A stretch of DNA of 45,382 nt from Streptacidiphilus neutrinimicus (GCF_000787815.1 NZ_BBPO01000006.1:143859-189240), one strand, 5' to 3'. Shown: positions 15,412-23,882, numbered from the stretch's first letter. The notes: generated from the letters alone by a model not told the origin. Made by a program: numbers and translations.

Positions 15412-16872
15412 ATGAACCATTCGTCCTCGCCGGCGGCACACGCCGCCCCTCCCGTCACAGGCCGGGACGGCACTCGCACCGAGCTGGTCGAGGTGGTCGT
15501 CCCCGTCTACAACGAGGAGCTCGTGCTCGCCCGCAGCGTGCGCACCCTTCACGGCTACCTGCGTGAGCACTTCCCCTATCCGTTCCGCATCACCATCGCC
15601 GACAACGCGAGCGTCGACGCCACCTGGCAGGTCGCGTCCGGTCTCGCCGCGGAGCTCCCCGAGGTCCGTGCCGTCCATCTGGATCAGAAAGGGCGCGGTC
15701 GCGCCCTGCGCACGGTCTGGGGGAGCAGCGACGCCGACGTTGTGGCCTACATGGACGTGGACCTCTCCACGGGGCTGGACGCCTTCCTCCCGCTGGTCGC
15801 GCCGCTGCTGTCCGGTCACAGCGATCTCGCCATCGGCAGCCGGCTCCACCGTGGCTCTGCGGTGGTCCGCGGGCCGAAGCGGGAGTTCATCTCCCGGACC
15901 TACAACCTGCTGCTCCGGGCCACGCTCGCCGCCAAGTTCTCCGACGCCCAGTGCGGCTTCAAGGCCGCCCGGACCGAGGTCGTGCAGGCGCTGCTGGCCG
16001 ACGTCGAGGACCAGACCTGGTTCTTCGACACGGAGCTGCTGCTTCTCGCGGAGCGCAGCGGTCTGCGCATCCACGAGGTCCCGGTCGACTGGATCGACGA
16101 CCCGGACAGCCGCGTCGACATCGTCCGCACGGTCAAGGACGACCTCAAGGGCATGTGGCGCGTGGGCAAGAAGGCCGTGTTCGGGGCCACCCGGATGCCT
16201 GTTCCGCCACGGGTACTCCAGGCGCAGCTGCCGACGGGCATGCGCTGGCAGCTCTCCAGCTTCGCGGTGATCGGCGTGCTGAGTACCCTCGCCTACCTGG
16301 GGCTCTACCTCCTGGCACGGCAGGCGGCGCCGCCCGTCCTGGCCAACGCGTTCGCGCTGTTGGCGACGGCGATCGCCAACACGGCCGCCAACCGCCGCTT
16401 CACCTTCGGCGTCACCGGGCCGCGCGACGCGCTGCGCCATCAGGTCGAGGGCGGCATCGCTTTCGTGATCGGCCTGGTGCTGAGCACCGCCGCACTCGCG
16501 GTCTCCCACGCCGTCGCACCGGGCGCCTCGCACACGGCCGAGCTCGGCTGGCTCGTCGCCGCGAACGCACTGGCCACCGTGGTGCGCTTCGTGCTGCTGC
16601 GGGCCTGGGTCTTCAACCCGCACCGCTCGGCCAGGAAGGCCCGCGAAGCCGACCTTTCGGAGCTCTCCGCTCTGTCCACGTCCTCCGCGGCCACCGCCGC
16701 TGCCGCCGGCGGCAGCGGCGGCCAACGTGCCGGCCAGCGCCGCGATCTGTGCAGCGGACGCCATCCCGAACGCCATCCCGAACGCCGCACCGAACGCCGC
16801 ACCGAACGCCGCACCGAACCGTGCACTGAACCGTGCACCGACCACCGCACCGACCAGGAGGCCCGCCGGTGA
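15412..16872 (+). CDS. GT2 glycosyltransferase fused to a GtrA-like membrane domain
   Basis: 486 residues. The N-terminal GT-A domain resembles dolichyl-phosphate sugar synthases (VEVVVPVYNEELVLARSV, then MDVDLSTGLDAF with Asp115/Asp117, then DAQCGFKAARTEV). Residues about 275-410 form four hydrophobic helices of the GtrA type, thought to flip or hold polyprenyl-phosphate sugars. The architecture matches Bacillus YkcC. It is coupled by a GTGA overlap to the PMT-like protein at 16869, the YkcB counterpart, suggesting synthesis and then use of a lipid-linked sugar. The tail from about 450 is made of four-residue repeats encoded by a 12-bp tandem array. No clear Shine-Dalgarno precedes the ATG. 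Confidence 0.85.
   Translation: MNHSSSPAAHAAPPVTGRDGTRTELVEVVVPVYNEELVLARSVRTLHGYLREHFPYPFRITIADNASVDATWQVASGLAAELPEVRAVHLDQKGRGRALRTVWGSSDADVVAYMDVDLSTGLDAFLPLVAPLLSGHSDLAIGSRLHRGSAVVRGPKREFISRTYNLLLRATLAAKFSDAQCGFKAARTEVVQALLADVEDQTWFFDTELLLLAERSGLRIHEVPVDWIDDPDSRVDIVRTVKDDLKGMWRVGKKAVFGATRMPVPPRVLQAQLPTGMRWQLSSFAVIGVLSTLAYLGLYLLARQAAPPVLANAFALLATAIANTAANRRFTFGVTGPRDALRHQVEGGIAFVIGLVLSTAALAVSHAVAPGASHTAELGWLVAANALATVVRFVLLRAWVFNPHRSARKAREADLSELSALSTSSAATAAAAGGSGGQRAGQRRDLCSGRHPERHPERRTERRTERRTEPCTEPCTDHRTDQEARR
16759..16854. repeat. 12-bp tandem repeat inside the glycosyltransferase gene
   Basis: Eight consecutive 12-bp units: CGCCATCCCGAA twice, CGCCGCACCGAA three times, CCGTGCACTGAA, CCGTGCACCGAC and CACCGCACCGAC. 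They encode RHPE, RHPE, RRTE x3, PCTE, PCTD and HRTD. Length changes would stay in frame. The array ends just before the start of the next gene, so it also sits in the coupling region. Confidence 0.9.
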
Positions 16873-19304
16873 GCGCTTACATCGAAGCCCCGGCGGACTC
16901 GCCGGCCGTTCCCCCGCATACCGCGGTGCGCCGCCCGCGCCGCCCGCGCTGGGTCCGTCCGGCCTACTGGGGGACCATGGCCCTGGCCGCGCTGGTCTAC
17001 TGCTACGGCCTGGGTCAGAACGGGAACGCCAACTCCTACTACGCGGCGGCCGTGCTCAGCGGGACGAAGAGCTGGTCCGCGATGTTCTACGGCTCCCTCG
17101 ACGCCGGCAACTTCATCACGGTCGACAAGCCGCCCTTCGCGCTGTGGCTGATGGAGATCTCCTGCCGCGTCTTCGGCTTCGGCAGCTGGCAGATGCTGCT
17201 GCCGATCGCCGGCTGCGGCATCGCGTCCGTCGCCGTCCTCTACAGCGCCGTCCGACGCAGCTTCGGTCCCGTCGCGGCGAGCGTCTCCGGCGTGGTGCTG
17301 GCCCTCACCCCGATCACCGTGGCCATCAGCCGCGACAACAACCCGGACCCGGTCCTGGTGCTGCTCACCGTCTCCGCGGCGTGGTTCTGCCTGGAGGCGA
17401 TCCGGCGCGGCACGCTGCGTCACCTGGTGATCTCCGCCGTGCTGGTCGGCTTCGCCTTCAACACCAAGATGCTCCAGGCCTACATGGTGATCCCGGCCTT
17501 GTTCCTCGCCTATGTCTGGGCGGGGCGGGGGAGTTGGCTGATCCGCGTGCGGAACCTGCTGATCGCCGGCGTCGCGTTGGTGGTCTCCAGCGGCTGGTGG
17601 ATGGTCATCGTCGCCTCGATCAAGGACCACCCGTTCATCGGTTCCAGCTCGGACGGCACGGTGTGGAACCTGGTCATCGGCTACAACGGCCTGGAGCGCG
17701 TGCTCGGCGCCAACGCCGGCAACGTGACCGGAAGCACCGCCGGCGCAGCCGGGCTCGGTGCGGTCGGCCGAGCGGGCGGCGGGGGCGGCGGAGCGGGCGG
17801 GGGCGGCTTCCCGGGCGGGGGCGGCGCCAACTTCGGCGGCACCTCTGGTGCCGGTCGGCTCTTCAACGACGTTCTCGGCGGCCAGATCTCCTGGCTGATC
17901 CCCTTCGCGGTGGTCGCGCTCGTCGGCGCGCTCGTGCTCCGCGGCCGTCGCCGCCGCACTGACATGCAGCGGGCCTCGCTGCTGCTGTGGGGGATGTGGC
18001 TGTTCACGCACTACGTCGTCTTCAGCTTCTCCTCCGGGACGTTCCATCCGTACTACACGACCATGCTGGCGCCTGCGATCGCCGCTCTCACCGGTGCGGG
18101 CGGCACGATGCTGCTGCGCGCGCTGCGTTCGCCCTCACGCGGGCCCCTCTGGGCGGCCGTGCTGCCGGCGGGCGTGGCCGTCTCGGCGATCTGGGCGGTG
18201 CTGCTGCTTCGTCGGACGGCGAGCTTCGATCCGTGGCTGTGGCCGGTCGTCGCGCTGCTCGCGATCGGCGGCGTGGCCGCGCTGATGGTCGCCCGGTTCG
18301 GCGCGGCCTCGGTCGCGGCGGCGGTCCGCAAGCGGGTCCTCGCGGTCGGTGCGATCGCGGCGGCGCTGGCGCTGGTGGCCGGACCGGCCGCCTATGCCGC
18401 GGACACGGTGACGGCGGGTGAGATCCAGGGCACCAACCCGACGGCTGGCCCGTCCTCGGGCGAGGGCTTCGGCGGCCCCGGAGGCGGGATGCGCGGGGGC
18501 TTCCCGGGCGGGATCCGCGGCGGCGAGTTCCCCGGTGGCGCTGTCGGTACTGCCGGCGGTGGGGCGGGTGAGGCCGGTGGGGCGACCGGTTTCGGTGGCC
18601 GCGGCGGTGCTGAGGGCGCGGGCGGTTTCGGGGGCGGCTTCCCGGGCGGGACGTCCTCCGGTGTCGTGGGCGGTTCGACGGGCCCTTCCGGGGCCTCGGG
18701 CTCGTCGGGCACGTCCGGCCTGGGTGGTTTTCCCGGCGGCATGGCCGACGGCATGCCTGGGGGGATGTCCGGCGGGACGTCCGGCGGAACCGAGCGCACC
18801 CGCGGCTTCGGCGGTGCGGGAGGCTTCGGCGGCCCCATGGGCGGCGGGGCGGTGAGCTCGGCGCTTCTCTCCTACCTGGAGAAGAACCAGGGCGGCGCCA
18901 CCTGGCTGGTCGCGGTCTCCAGCGCGCAGTCGGCGTCCGAGATGATCCTCCAGTCCGGCAAGCCCGTGATCGCCATGGGCGGCTTCACCGGCAGCGACCC
19001 GGCGATGAGCCTGGCCAGGCTGAAGTCGCTCGTCGCCTCCGGCAAGCTGCGCTACGTGCTGCTCGACTCCGGCACCTCCGGTGGCATGGGCGGCGGGCCG
19101 GGCGGCGGCGGACAGGCCAACAGCCAGGCGACGAGCTACGTGAAGTCCACCTGCACGGCGGTCAGCGCTTCCGCCTACGGCGGCTCGTCGTCGACCAGCT
19201 CGTCGTCGAGCACGTCGGCCGGAACCGCCACCGCCGGCGGCGACTCCGCCACCGCGGCGCGCAGCGCCTCCTCGGGCGAGACGCTGTACGAGTGCACCGC
19301 GTGA
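16869..19304 (+). CDS. PMT/ArnT-like membrane glycosyltransferase with Gly-rich inserts
   Basis: 811 residues from GTG 16869, which overlaps the previous stop and has AGGAGG seven bases upstream. About a dozen hydrophobic helices are present, in the GT39/GT83 (ArnT, YkcB) style. After the first helix comes NGNANSYYAAAVLSG and then SLDAGNFITVDKPPFALWLME, containing the Asp-Lys-Pro-Pro segment of the periplasmic loop that holds the catalytic acid. Such enzymes transfer a sugar from a polyprenyl phosphate donor to an envelope acceptor. Two long low-complexity Gly/Phe/Pro segments interrupt it: about residues 297-325, and about 531-660 just before the extracellular C-terminal domain. These inserts are typical of Streptomyces members of the family. 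The donor is probably made by the preceding GT2-GtrA protein. Confidence 0.85.
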   Translation: MSAYIEAPADSPAVPPHTAVRRPRRPRWVRPAYWGTMALAALVYCYGLGQNGNANSYYAAAVLSGTKSWSAMFYGSLDAGNFITVDKPPFALWLMEISCRVFGFGSWQMLLPIAGCGIASVAVLYSAVRRSFGPVAASVSGVVLALTPITVAISRDNNPDPVLVLLTVSAAWFCLEAIRRGTLRHLVISAVLVGFAFNTKMLQAYMVIPALFLAYVWAGRGSWLIRVRNLLIAGVALVVSSGWWMVIVASIKDHPFIGSSSDGTVWNLVIGYNGLERVLGANAGNVTGSTAGAAGLGAVGRAGGGGGGAGGGGFPGGGGANFGGTSGAGRLFNDVLGGQISWLIPFAVVALVGALVLRGRRRRTDMQRASLLLWGMWLFTHYVVFSFSSGTFHPYYTTMLAPAIAALTGAGGTMLLRALRSPSRGPLWAAVLPAGVAVSAIWAVLLLRRTASFDPWLWPVVALLAIGGVAALMVARFGAASVAAAVRKRVLAVGAIAAALALVAGPAAYAADTVTAGEIQGTNPTAGPSSGEGFGGPGGGMRGGFPGGIRGGEFPGGAVGTAGGGAGEAGGATGFGGRGGAEGAGGFGGGFPGGTSSGVVGGSTGPSGASGSSGTSGLGGFPGGMADGMPGGMSGGTSGGTERTRGFGGAGGFGGPMGGGAVSSALLSYLEKNQGGATWLVAVSSAQSASEMILQSGKPVIAMGGFTGSDPAMSLARLKSLVASGKLRYVLLDSGTSGGMGGGPGGGGQANSQATSYVKSTCTAVSASAYGGSSSTSSSSSTSAGTATAGGDSATAARSASSGETLYECTA

Positions 19305-19325
19305 CCCGCTGAATCCGGCGCGGTC

Positions 19326-19347
19326 TCGCTCGGCCGCGGCCGAGCGA
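19326..19347. terminator. Palindromic hairpin after the PMT-like gene
   Basis: TCGCTCGGCC GC GGCCGAGCGA is a perfect 22-base palindrome 22 bp past the stop of the PMT-like gene, a likely terminator of the two-gene glycosyltransferase operon. Confidence 0.65.
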
Positions 19348-19367
19348 CCGAGGGACACAGCGACCAC

Positions 19368-19404
19368 GGGACACGGACCCGTCCTCAGGACGGGTCCGTG
19401 TCCC
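19368..19404. terminator. 17-bp hairpin spanning the PAP2 stop codon
   Basis: GGGACACGGACCCGTCC pairs perfectly with GGACGGGTCCGTGTCCC around TCA. The loop is the complement of the PAP2 gene stop codon, so the last six codons (encoding RDTDPS) form one arm. It probably terminates the reverse-strand gene and backs up the hairpin at 19326. Confidence 0.7.
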
Positions 19405-20116
19405 GTCCCTGCACCTGCCGTCGTTGGACGCGCTGGGAGGCCCGGGTCGTCAGCCGGTGCAGCTCGGCGTCGCGCATCGTCGGGCGCCAGGTGTCGACGG
19501 CGGCGGTCACGGCGCAGAGGGTGAAGCCTGCGAGCAGCCATCCGCCGAGGATGTCGCTGGGCCAGTGCACACCCAGTCCGATCCGCGTCCATCCCACGAG
19601 GAACACGAGCACCGCGGCCACCCCTACCGTCACCGTACGAGTCGCGCGTCGGCGCAGGTGGGGCCAGGCGACGATGACCAGCAGCGGGATCACCGTGGCC
19701 GAGGTCATCGCGTGGCCGGAGGGGAAGCTCCAACCGGTGGCCGTCGAGACAGGCTGAGGCAGAAGCGGCCGGGGACGTGCGACCGCCTCCTTGACGCCCA
19801 ACTCCAGCGCCGCCTGCACCACCCCGCACGCCGCCGCCCACAGCGCGGCGATCCGTGCTCCGCGCCACCAGAGCCAGACCACGAGCACGCCGAGGAGCAC
19901 ACGCAGCACGGTCGGCGAGAGCACAGTGGTGATGAGCCGCATCGACGCGGTCCAGGCGGTCTGGTGCAGTGCCGCCGTGTGCAGGCTCTGGTCGATCGAC
20001 GTGTCGACGTGTGCCAGGGAACCCCAGCGTGTCTGGACCAGAGCCCCCAGGACTCCGAAGATCGCGAGGAAGGCTCCCGCACCCGCCCAGAGCTGCCAGG
20101 ACTCCCTCCACCGCAC
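19385..20116 (-). CDS. PAP2-superfamily membrane phosphatase
   Basis: 243 residues from GTG 20116 (AAGGTG seven bases upstream; GTG 20125 is an alternative). Six hydrophobic helices surround a complete PAP2 triad: Lys109 in GVKEAVARPRP, PSGH at 132-135, and Arg178...His184...Asp188 in TRIGLGVHWPSD. Members remove phosphate from lipid phosphates such as phosphatidic acid, undecaprenyl pyrophosphate or phosphatidylglycerophosphate at the outer membrane leaflet. Proximity to two polyprenyl-sugar glycosyltransferases makes carrier-lipid recycling attractive, but specificity cannot be read from sequence. Its terminator overlaps its stop codon. Confidence 0.87.
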   Translation of the reverse strand: MRWRESWQLWAGAGAFLAIFGVLGALVQTRWGSLAHVDTSIDQSLHTAALHQTAWTASMRLITTVLSPTVLRVLLGVLVVWLWWRGARIAALWAAACGVVQAALELGVKEAVARPRPLLPQPVSTATGWSFPSGHAMTSATVIPLLVIVAWPHLRRRATRTVTVGVAAVLVFLVGWTRIGLGVHWPSDILGGWLLAGFTLCAVTAAVDTWRPTMRDAELHRLTTRASQRVQRRQVQGRDTDPS

Positions 20117-20310
20117 GCCTGTCACCTTTCCGTTCGGGGGCTTTCCCCGTCCCCGGCTCACCGCGCGGGGAACTGTTACGGGGCGGACAATCGTCCCAGA
20201 GAGTGACAGAACTGGAAGCCCGCCGCGCTGTGTTCGAGCGATGACGCTCTGCTGACGATCGCGGGCGAACCGCACAGCATACTGCGACGTGCGACGAAAA
20301 ACACCGCTTC

Positions 20311-20337
20311 GGGAATGTTTCCTCGGACATCGTCGTT
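20311..20337 (+). promoter_or_regulatory. Sigma-R promoter of hrdD
   Basis: GGGAAT at 20311-20316, an 18-base spacer and GTT at 20335-20337 match the sigma-R consensus GGAAT-N18-GTT exactly. It lies 68 bp upstream of the hrdD start. In S. coelicolor hrdD is a known sigma-R target, so the disulfide-stress regulon is probably conserved here. Confidence 0.8.
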
Positions 20338-20405
20338 CAGTCGTTACGTAAGCAGTTCCCAGGTACGGGCCAGCCAGGCCCGTCAGGTCACCCGAGGGAG
20401 TTCGT

Positions 20406-21377
<972 letters not shown>

Positions 21378-21410
21378 CCGCAGCCCCGACTCGCCCCGCA
21401 TTCCCCACCG

Positions 21411-21459
21411 GAGCCCCCGTTATGCCGAGCAGGTGTGGCGGGGGCTCTTCGGTCGTTTT
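21411..21459 (+). terminator. Intrinsic terminator of hrdD
   Basis: GAGCCCCCG (21411-21419) pairs with CGGGGGCTC (21439-21447), followed by a T-rich stretch ending TTTT at 21456-21459. Confidence 0.8.
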
Positions 21460-21523
21460 CAACCTGCTTGGGCCTGTATGACCGCCCTAGGCTCGCCGCA
21501 GGTGGACGAGGACGGGGTCTTCG

Positions 21524-21802
21524 GTGGTCGACAGACGGCAACTGCGTCAGCGCGCGGCCCTGGTGGGCGCCGTGCTCCCGGTGGCGCCGGTCGTGGCGAA
21601 ATGTTCCTCCGCTACCCGCAGATCCGGCCCACCAGCGAATACCCCACCAGCGAATACGGCGACTCCCGCATCCGCCACGGTAGCCCCGGCCCGAGCGCGG
21701 GGACGGACCACGACCCCGAACGCTCGGCGATGCTCACTGGCGCCCTGGCCGCTTGGCGCTTGGGCCGTAGCGACCAGTGATGCGCCTACTCTGGAGCTGT
21801 GA
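21524..21802 (+). CDS. Doubtful small secreted or lipoprotein-like ORF
   Basis: 92 codons from GTG 21524. The first 30 residues look like an export signal: VVDRRQLRQRAALVGAVLPV, then APVVAKCSSA with a Cys where a lipobox would be, but Lys at -1 is a poor lipobox. The rest is Thr/Pro/Ala-rich without a recognisable fold. It overlaps the next GTG by four bases. It could be a real lipoprotein, a decayed one or chance, since the Shine-Dalgarno is weak. This is the only candidate in 21460-21798. Confidence 0.25.
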   Translation: MVDRRQLRQRAALVGAVLPVAPVVAKCSSATRRSGPPANTPPANTATPASATVAPARARGRTTTPNARRCSLAPWPLGAWAVATSDAPTLEL

Positions 21803-22011
21803 GTGGTGGCGAGCAGCAGGACAAGAAGCCGGGCCTTGAGAGCGACGCGAAGCGCTCCGAGAGGGCCAAGCGTCGGATCGTCTTCGACGACCCGATGAGC
21901 GGCCGCAGCAGGGACGACTCGGACGCCGGCTGGGGCGGCGAGCGCGGCGAGGGCTCGCGTGACAGGGACTGGTACCTGGGCGAGACCCCGCCGCACCACG
22001 GGGAGAAGTGA
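21799..22011 (+). CDS. Small conserved hydrophilic actinobacterial protein
   Basis: 70 residues, highly charged and without hydrophobic segments: many Lys/Arg/Glu, then RRIVFDDPMSGRS and a WYLGETPPHHGEK tail. I recognise the style of short proteins that sit beside mscL in Streptomyces but not a function. TACTCT lies six bases before the GTG with only a weak GGAG, so translation may be leaderless. It converges on mscL with 26 bp between the stops. It is probably intrinsically disordered. Confidence 0.6.
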   Translation: MSGGEQQDKKPGLESDAKRSERAKRRIVFDDPMSGRSRDDSDAGWGGERGEGSRDRDWYLGETPPHHGEK

Positions 22012-22037
22012 CGGAGAGCGGTGCTGTCGGGTCGGTA

Positions 22038-22475
22038 TCAGCTCCGCTGGGCGACGAGCAGGTCGCGAATCTCGCCGAGGATGGCCACCTCGGTGACCTC
22101 GGGGGACTTGGACTCCTGGGCTGGGACCTCCTTCTTGGCCATGTAGCGCTTCATGAACGCGTTCATGGGCAGAACGAGGCAGAAGTAGACGACGGCGGCG
22201 GTGATCACGAAGCTGAGCGCGGCGCCGAGGACCGAGCCCCACTGGATCAGGATGCCGTCGACCTTGCCGGTGGCCTTGTCCACCAGGCAGGTGCCCTTGA
22301 GGCAGGTCGTGTACGCGCTGAGATCCTGCGTACCGAATGCGCCGACAATCGGGTTGATGACCCCGTCGACGATCGAATTGATGATCTTTGTGAACGCGGC
22401 GCCGATGACCACGGCGACGGCGAGGTCCACGACGTTGCCGCGGAGCAGGAATGCCTTGAAGCCCTTCATGGGCAT
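22038..22475 (-). CDS. mscL: Large-conductance mechanosensitive channel MscL
   Basis: 145 residues. It forms a homopentameric membrane channel that opens under membrane tension to release solutes on osmotic downshock. The amphipathic N-terminus MKGFKAFLLRGNVVDLAVAV, TM1 (VVIGAAFTKIINSIVDGVI), a periplasmic loop with two cysteines (TTCLKGTCLVD) and TM2 ending PMNAFMKRYM are typical. The C-terminal helix EILGEIRDLL-like segment is present. ATG 22475 or the second ATG at 22469 could be the start. It follows the shortened SAF-like gene by 44 bp and is probably cotranscribed with it. Confidence 0.95.
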   Translation of the reverse strand: MPMKGFKAFLLRGNVVDLAVAVVIGAAFTKIINSIVDGVINPIVGAFGTQDLSAYTTCLKGTCLVDKATGKVDGILIQWGSVLGAALSFVITAAVVYFCLVLPMNAFMKRYMAKKEVPAQESKSPEVTEVAILGEIRDLLVAQRS

Positions 22476-22519
22476 CGGAAGCTACGGCAGTTCTGCGGGC
22501 ACGTCGGCCCAGGAGCAAT

Positions 22520-22798
22520 TCACCCGTGTGGCGCTGTGGCCGCCACGGTGCCCGGTTCCACCTGAGGAAACGTTCCGGACGGCTGGTGGGGGCGCGCACT
22601 GGCGGCCGCACCCTTTTCACTCGAATCGGGGAACGGCCGCATCGATCCGACGGCGAGCGTGGTGGCCGCCACGAGAAGTCCGGCCGCGATGGGGCCGGGG
22701 CGCCGCCGAACCGGCGTGGGCAGCCGATGCCGCCCACGACCGGCCAGGATCGGCGGGAAGGACGCGATGCAGTAGGTGGGCGGAATCGAGAGGGACAT
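22520..22798 (-). CDS. Short membrane-anchored protein, probably a truncated SAF-domain gene
   Basis: 92 residues with an excellent GGAGG five bases before the ATG, so it is expressed. A basic stretch (RHRLPTPVRRRPG) precedes one transmembrane helix (PIAAGLLVAATTLAVGSM) and a 40-residue tail. In related actinobacteria this position next to mscL is held by a longer SAF/CpaB-like protein with the same basic-plus-TM start followed by a roughly 100-residue SAF domain. Here the frame ends 44 bp before mscL, leaving no room for that domain in any frame. I infer a deletion that kept the anchor only. The gene could instead be a genuine small protein. Confidence 0.55.
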   Translation of the reverse strand: MSLSIPPTYCIASFPPILAGRGRHRLPTPVRRRPGPIAAGLLVAATTLAVGSMRPFPDSSEKGAAASARPHQPSGTFPQVEPGTVAATAPHG

Positions 22799-22806
22799 GC
22801 TGACCT

Positions 22807-22852
22807 CCGTGGTGGGGGATCCCTTCGAGGGGATCCGCTGTGCCCACCACGG
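22807..22852 (-). promoter_or_regulatory. Long leader hairpin abutting a ribosome-binding site
   Basis: CCGTGGTGGG (22807-22816) pairs perfectly with CCCACCACGG (22843-22852), and inside it GGATCCC pairs with GGGATCC (22817-22836). On the reverse-strand mRNA the final arm ends at and overlaps the GGAGG of the 92-residue gene. It could hide or expose that site, or act as an attenuator. Confidence 0.5.
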
Positions 22853-22894
22853 TGCCGCCGACGGATGACCGGACCAAGCGGGGCCCCGACAGGC

Positions 22895-22920
22895 TGTGGA
22901 TAAACAGCCCCTGTGGAAAA
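22895..22920 (-). promoter_or_regulatory. Pair of DnaA-box-like 9-mers
   Basis: TGTGGATAA (22895-22903; reverse complement TTATCCACA, the perfect bacterial DnaA box) and TGTGGAAAA (22912-22920; TTTTCCACA, one mismatch) lie in direct orientation 17 bp apart, upstream of the 92-residue gene and mscL. Nothing else here suggests an origin, so a DnaA-regulated promoter or titration site is possible. Confidence 0.4.
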
Positions 22921-22978
22921 CTTCTCCACGCCTGAGTGAAGCGGTCCGAAGAGTCTTCCGCGGCGCCTTGCCGGCGTC

Positions 22979-23854
22979 CTACGCTGCTTCGCGGGAGTCC
23001 GACTCGACTCCCAGGCCGGTGGTCACCCCGTCCAGCGCGTGAACGCAGATGCATTCGCGTTCCTCCGCCGCCGGAAGAGCGGCCACCGTGGCCGCCAGCA
23101 CACCGCGTAGCCGGTCGATGTTGCGGCCGAATTCGGCCAGGACCTCTGCGTGCGTCACGCCCTGGCCCGTCTCCACACCGGCGTCGAGATCGGTCACCAG
23201 AGCGAGCGAGGTGTAGCACAGCGCCAGCTCGCGGGCGAGGACGGCTTCCGGATGACCGGTCATCCCCACCACCGACCAGCCCTGGGAGCTGTACCAGCGC
23301 GACTCGGCCCGAGTGGAGAAGCGGGGGCCTTCGATCACCACCATGGTGCCGCCGGCCACAGGCGCCCAGCCCGAGGATCGGGCGCCGGCCAGAGCCGCCG
23401 CTCGGCCGCTCGGGCAGTAGGGATCGGCGGCGGAGACGTGCACGACCTCCGGAGTGACCCCGTCGGCTCGGGTCCGGCCGTCGTAGAACGTCTGGACCCG
23501 GCCGTAGGTCCGGTCCACCAGCTGGTCGGGGACCAGCAGGGTGCCTGGGCCGTACTGGGGGCGCAGGCCGCCCGTCGCACAGGGGCCGAGGATCTGTCGG
23601 ACGCCGAGCGAGCGCAGCGCCCACAGGTTCGCCCGGTAGTTGATCCCGTGCGGGGGAATCCGGTGCGCCCGTCCGTGCCGCGGGAGAAACGCCACCCGGC
23701 GCCCGGCGAACTCCCCCACAAGAAGGGAGTCGCTCGGGGCGCCGTAGGGGGTGTCGACGACGACCTCGTCGAGGTCGTCCACGAGGGCGTAGAGCCCCGT
23801 GCCGCCGATGATGCCGACCTCGGCCGTGGCCGCGACTGCTGACTGGTCTGTCAT
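22979..23854 (-). CDS. mtnP: S-methyl-5'-thioadenosine phosphorylase
   Basis: 291 residues of purine nucleoside phosphorylase family 2. It splits methylthioadenosine into adenine and methylthioribose-1-phosphate for methionine salvage. VGIIGGTGLYAL, the phosphate and ribose site FLPRHGRAHRIPPHGINYRAN, ATGGLRPQYGPGTLLVPDQLVD, VIEGPRFSTRAES and VGMTGHPEAVLARELALCYTSLALVTDLDAG are intact. Asp residues in TDLDAG favour 6-aminopurine substrates. TACGCT lies seven bases before the ATG and no Shine-Dalgarno is seen, so it may have a leaderless promoter despite lying 28 bp behind fmdB. Confidence 0.92.
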   Translation of the reverse strand: MTDQSAVAATAEVGIIGGTGLYALVDDLDEVVVDTPYGAPSDSLLVGEFAGRRVAFLPRHGRAHRIPPHGINYRANLWALRSLGVRQILGPCATGGLRPQYGPGTLLVPDQLVDRTYGRVQTFYDGRTRADGVTPEVVHVSAADPYCPSGRAAALAGARSSGWAPVAGGTMVVIEGPRFSTRAESRWYSSQGWSVVGMTGHPEAVLARELALCYTSLALVTDLDAGVETGQGVTHAEVLAEFGRNIDRLRGVLAATVAALPAAEERECICVHALDGVTTGLGVESDSREAA

Positions 23855-23882
23855 GCGCCGCAGCGTAGCCGGGGGAGCAGGC

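Noticed and set aside
16759-16854. Possible CRISPR-like array
   Set aside because: Units are 12 bp, contiguous and in a reading frame, without spacers; it is a coding tandem repeat.
18135-20330. 731-codon reverse ORF over the PMT-like gene and hrdD upstream region
   Set aside because: It runs antisense to two genes with strong motifs and has no recognisable domain.
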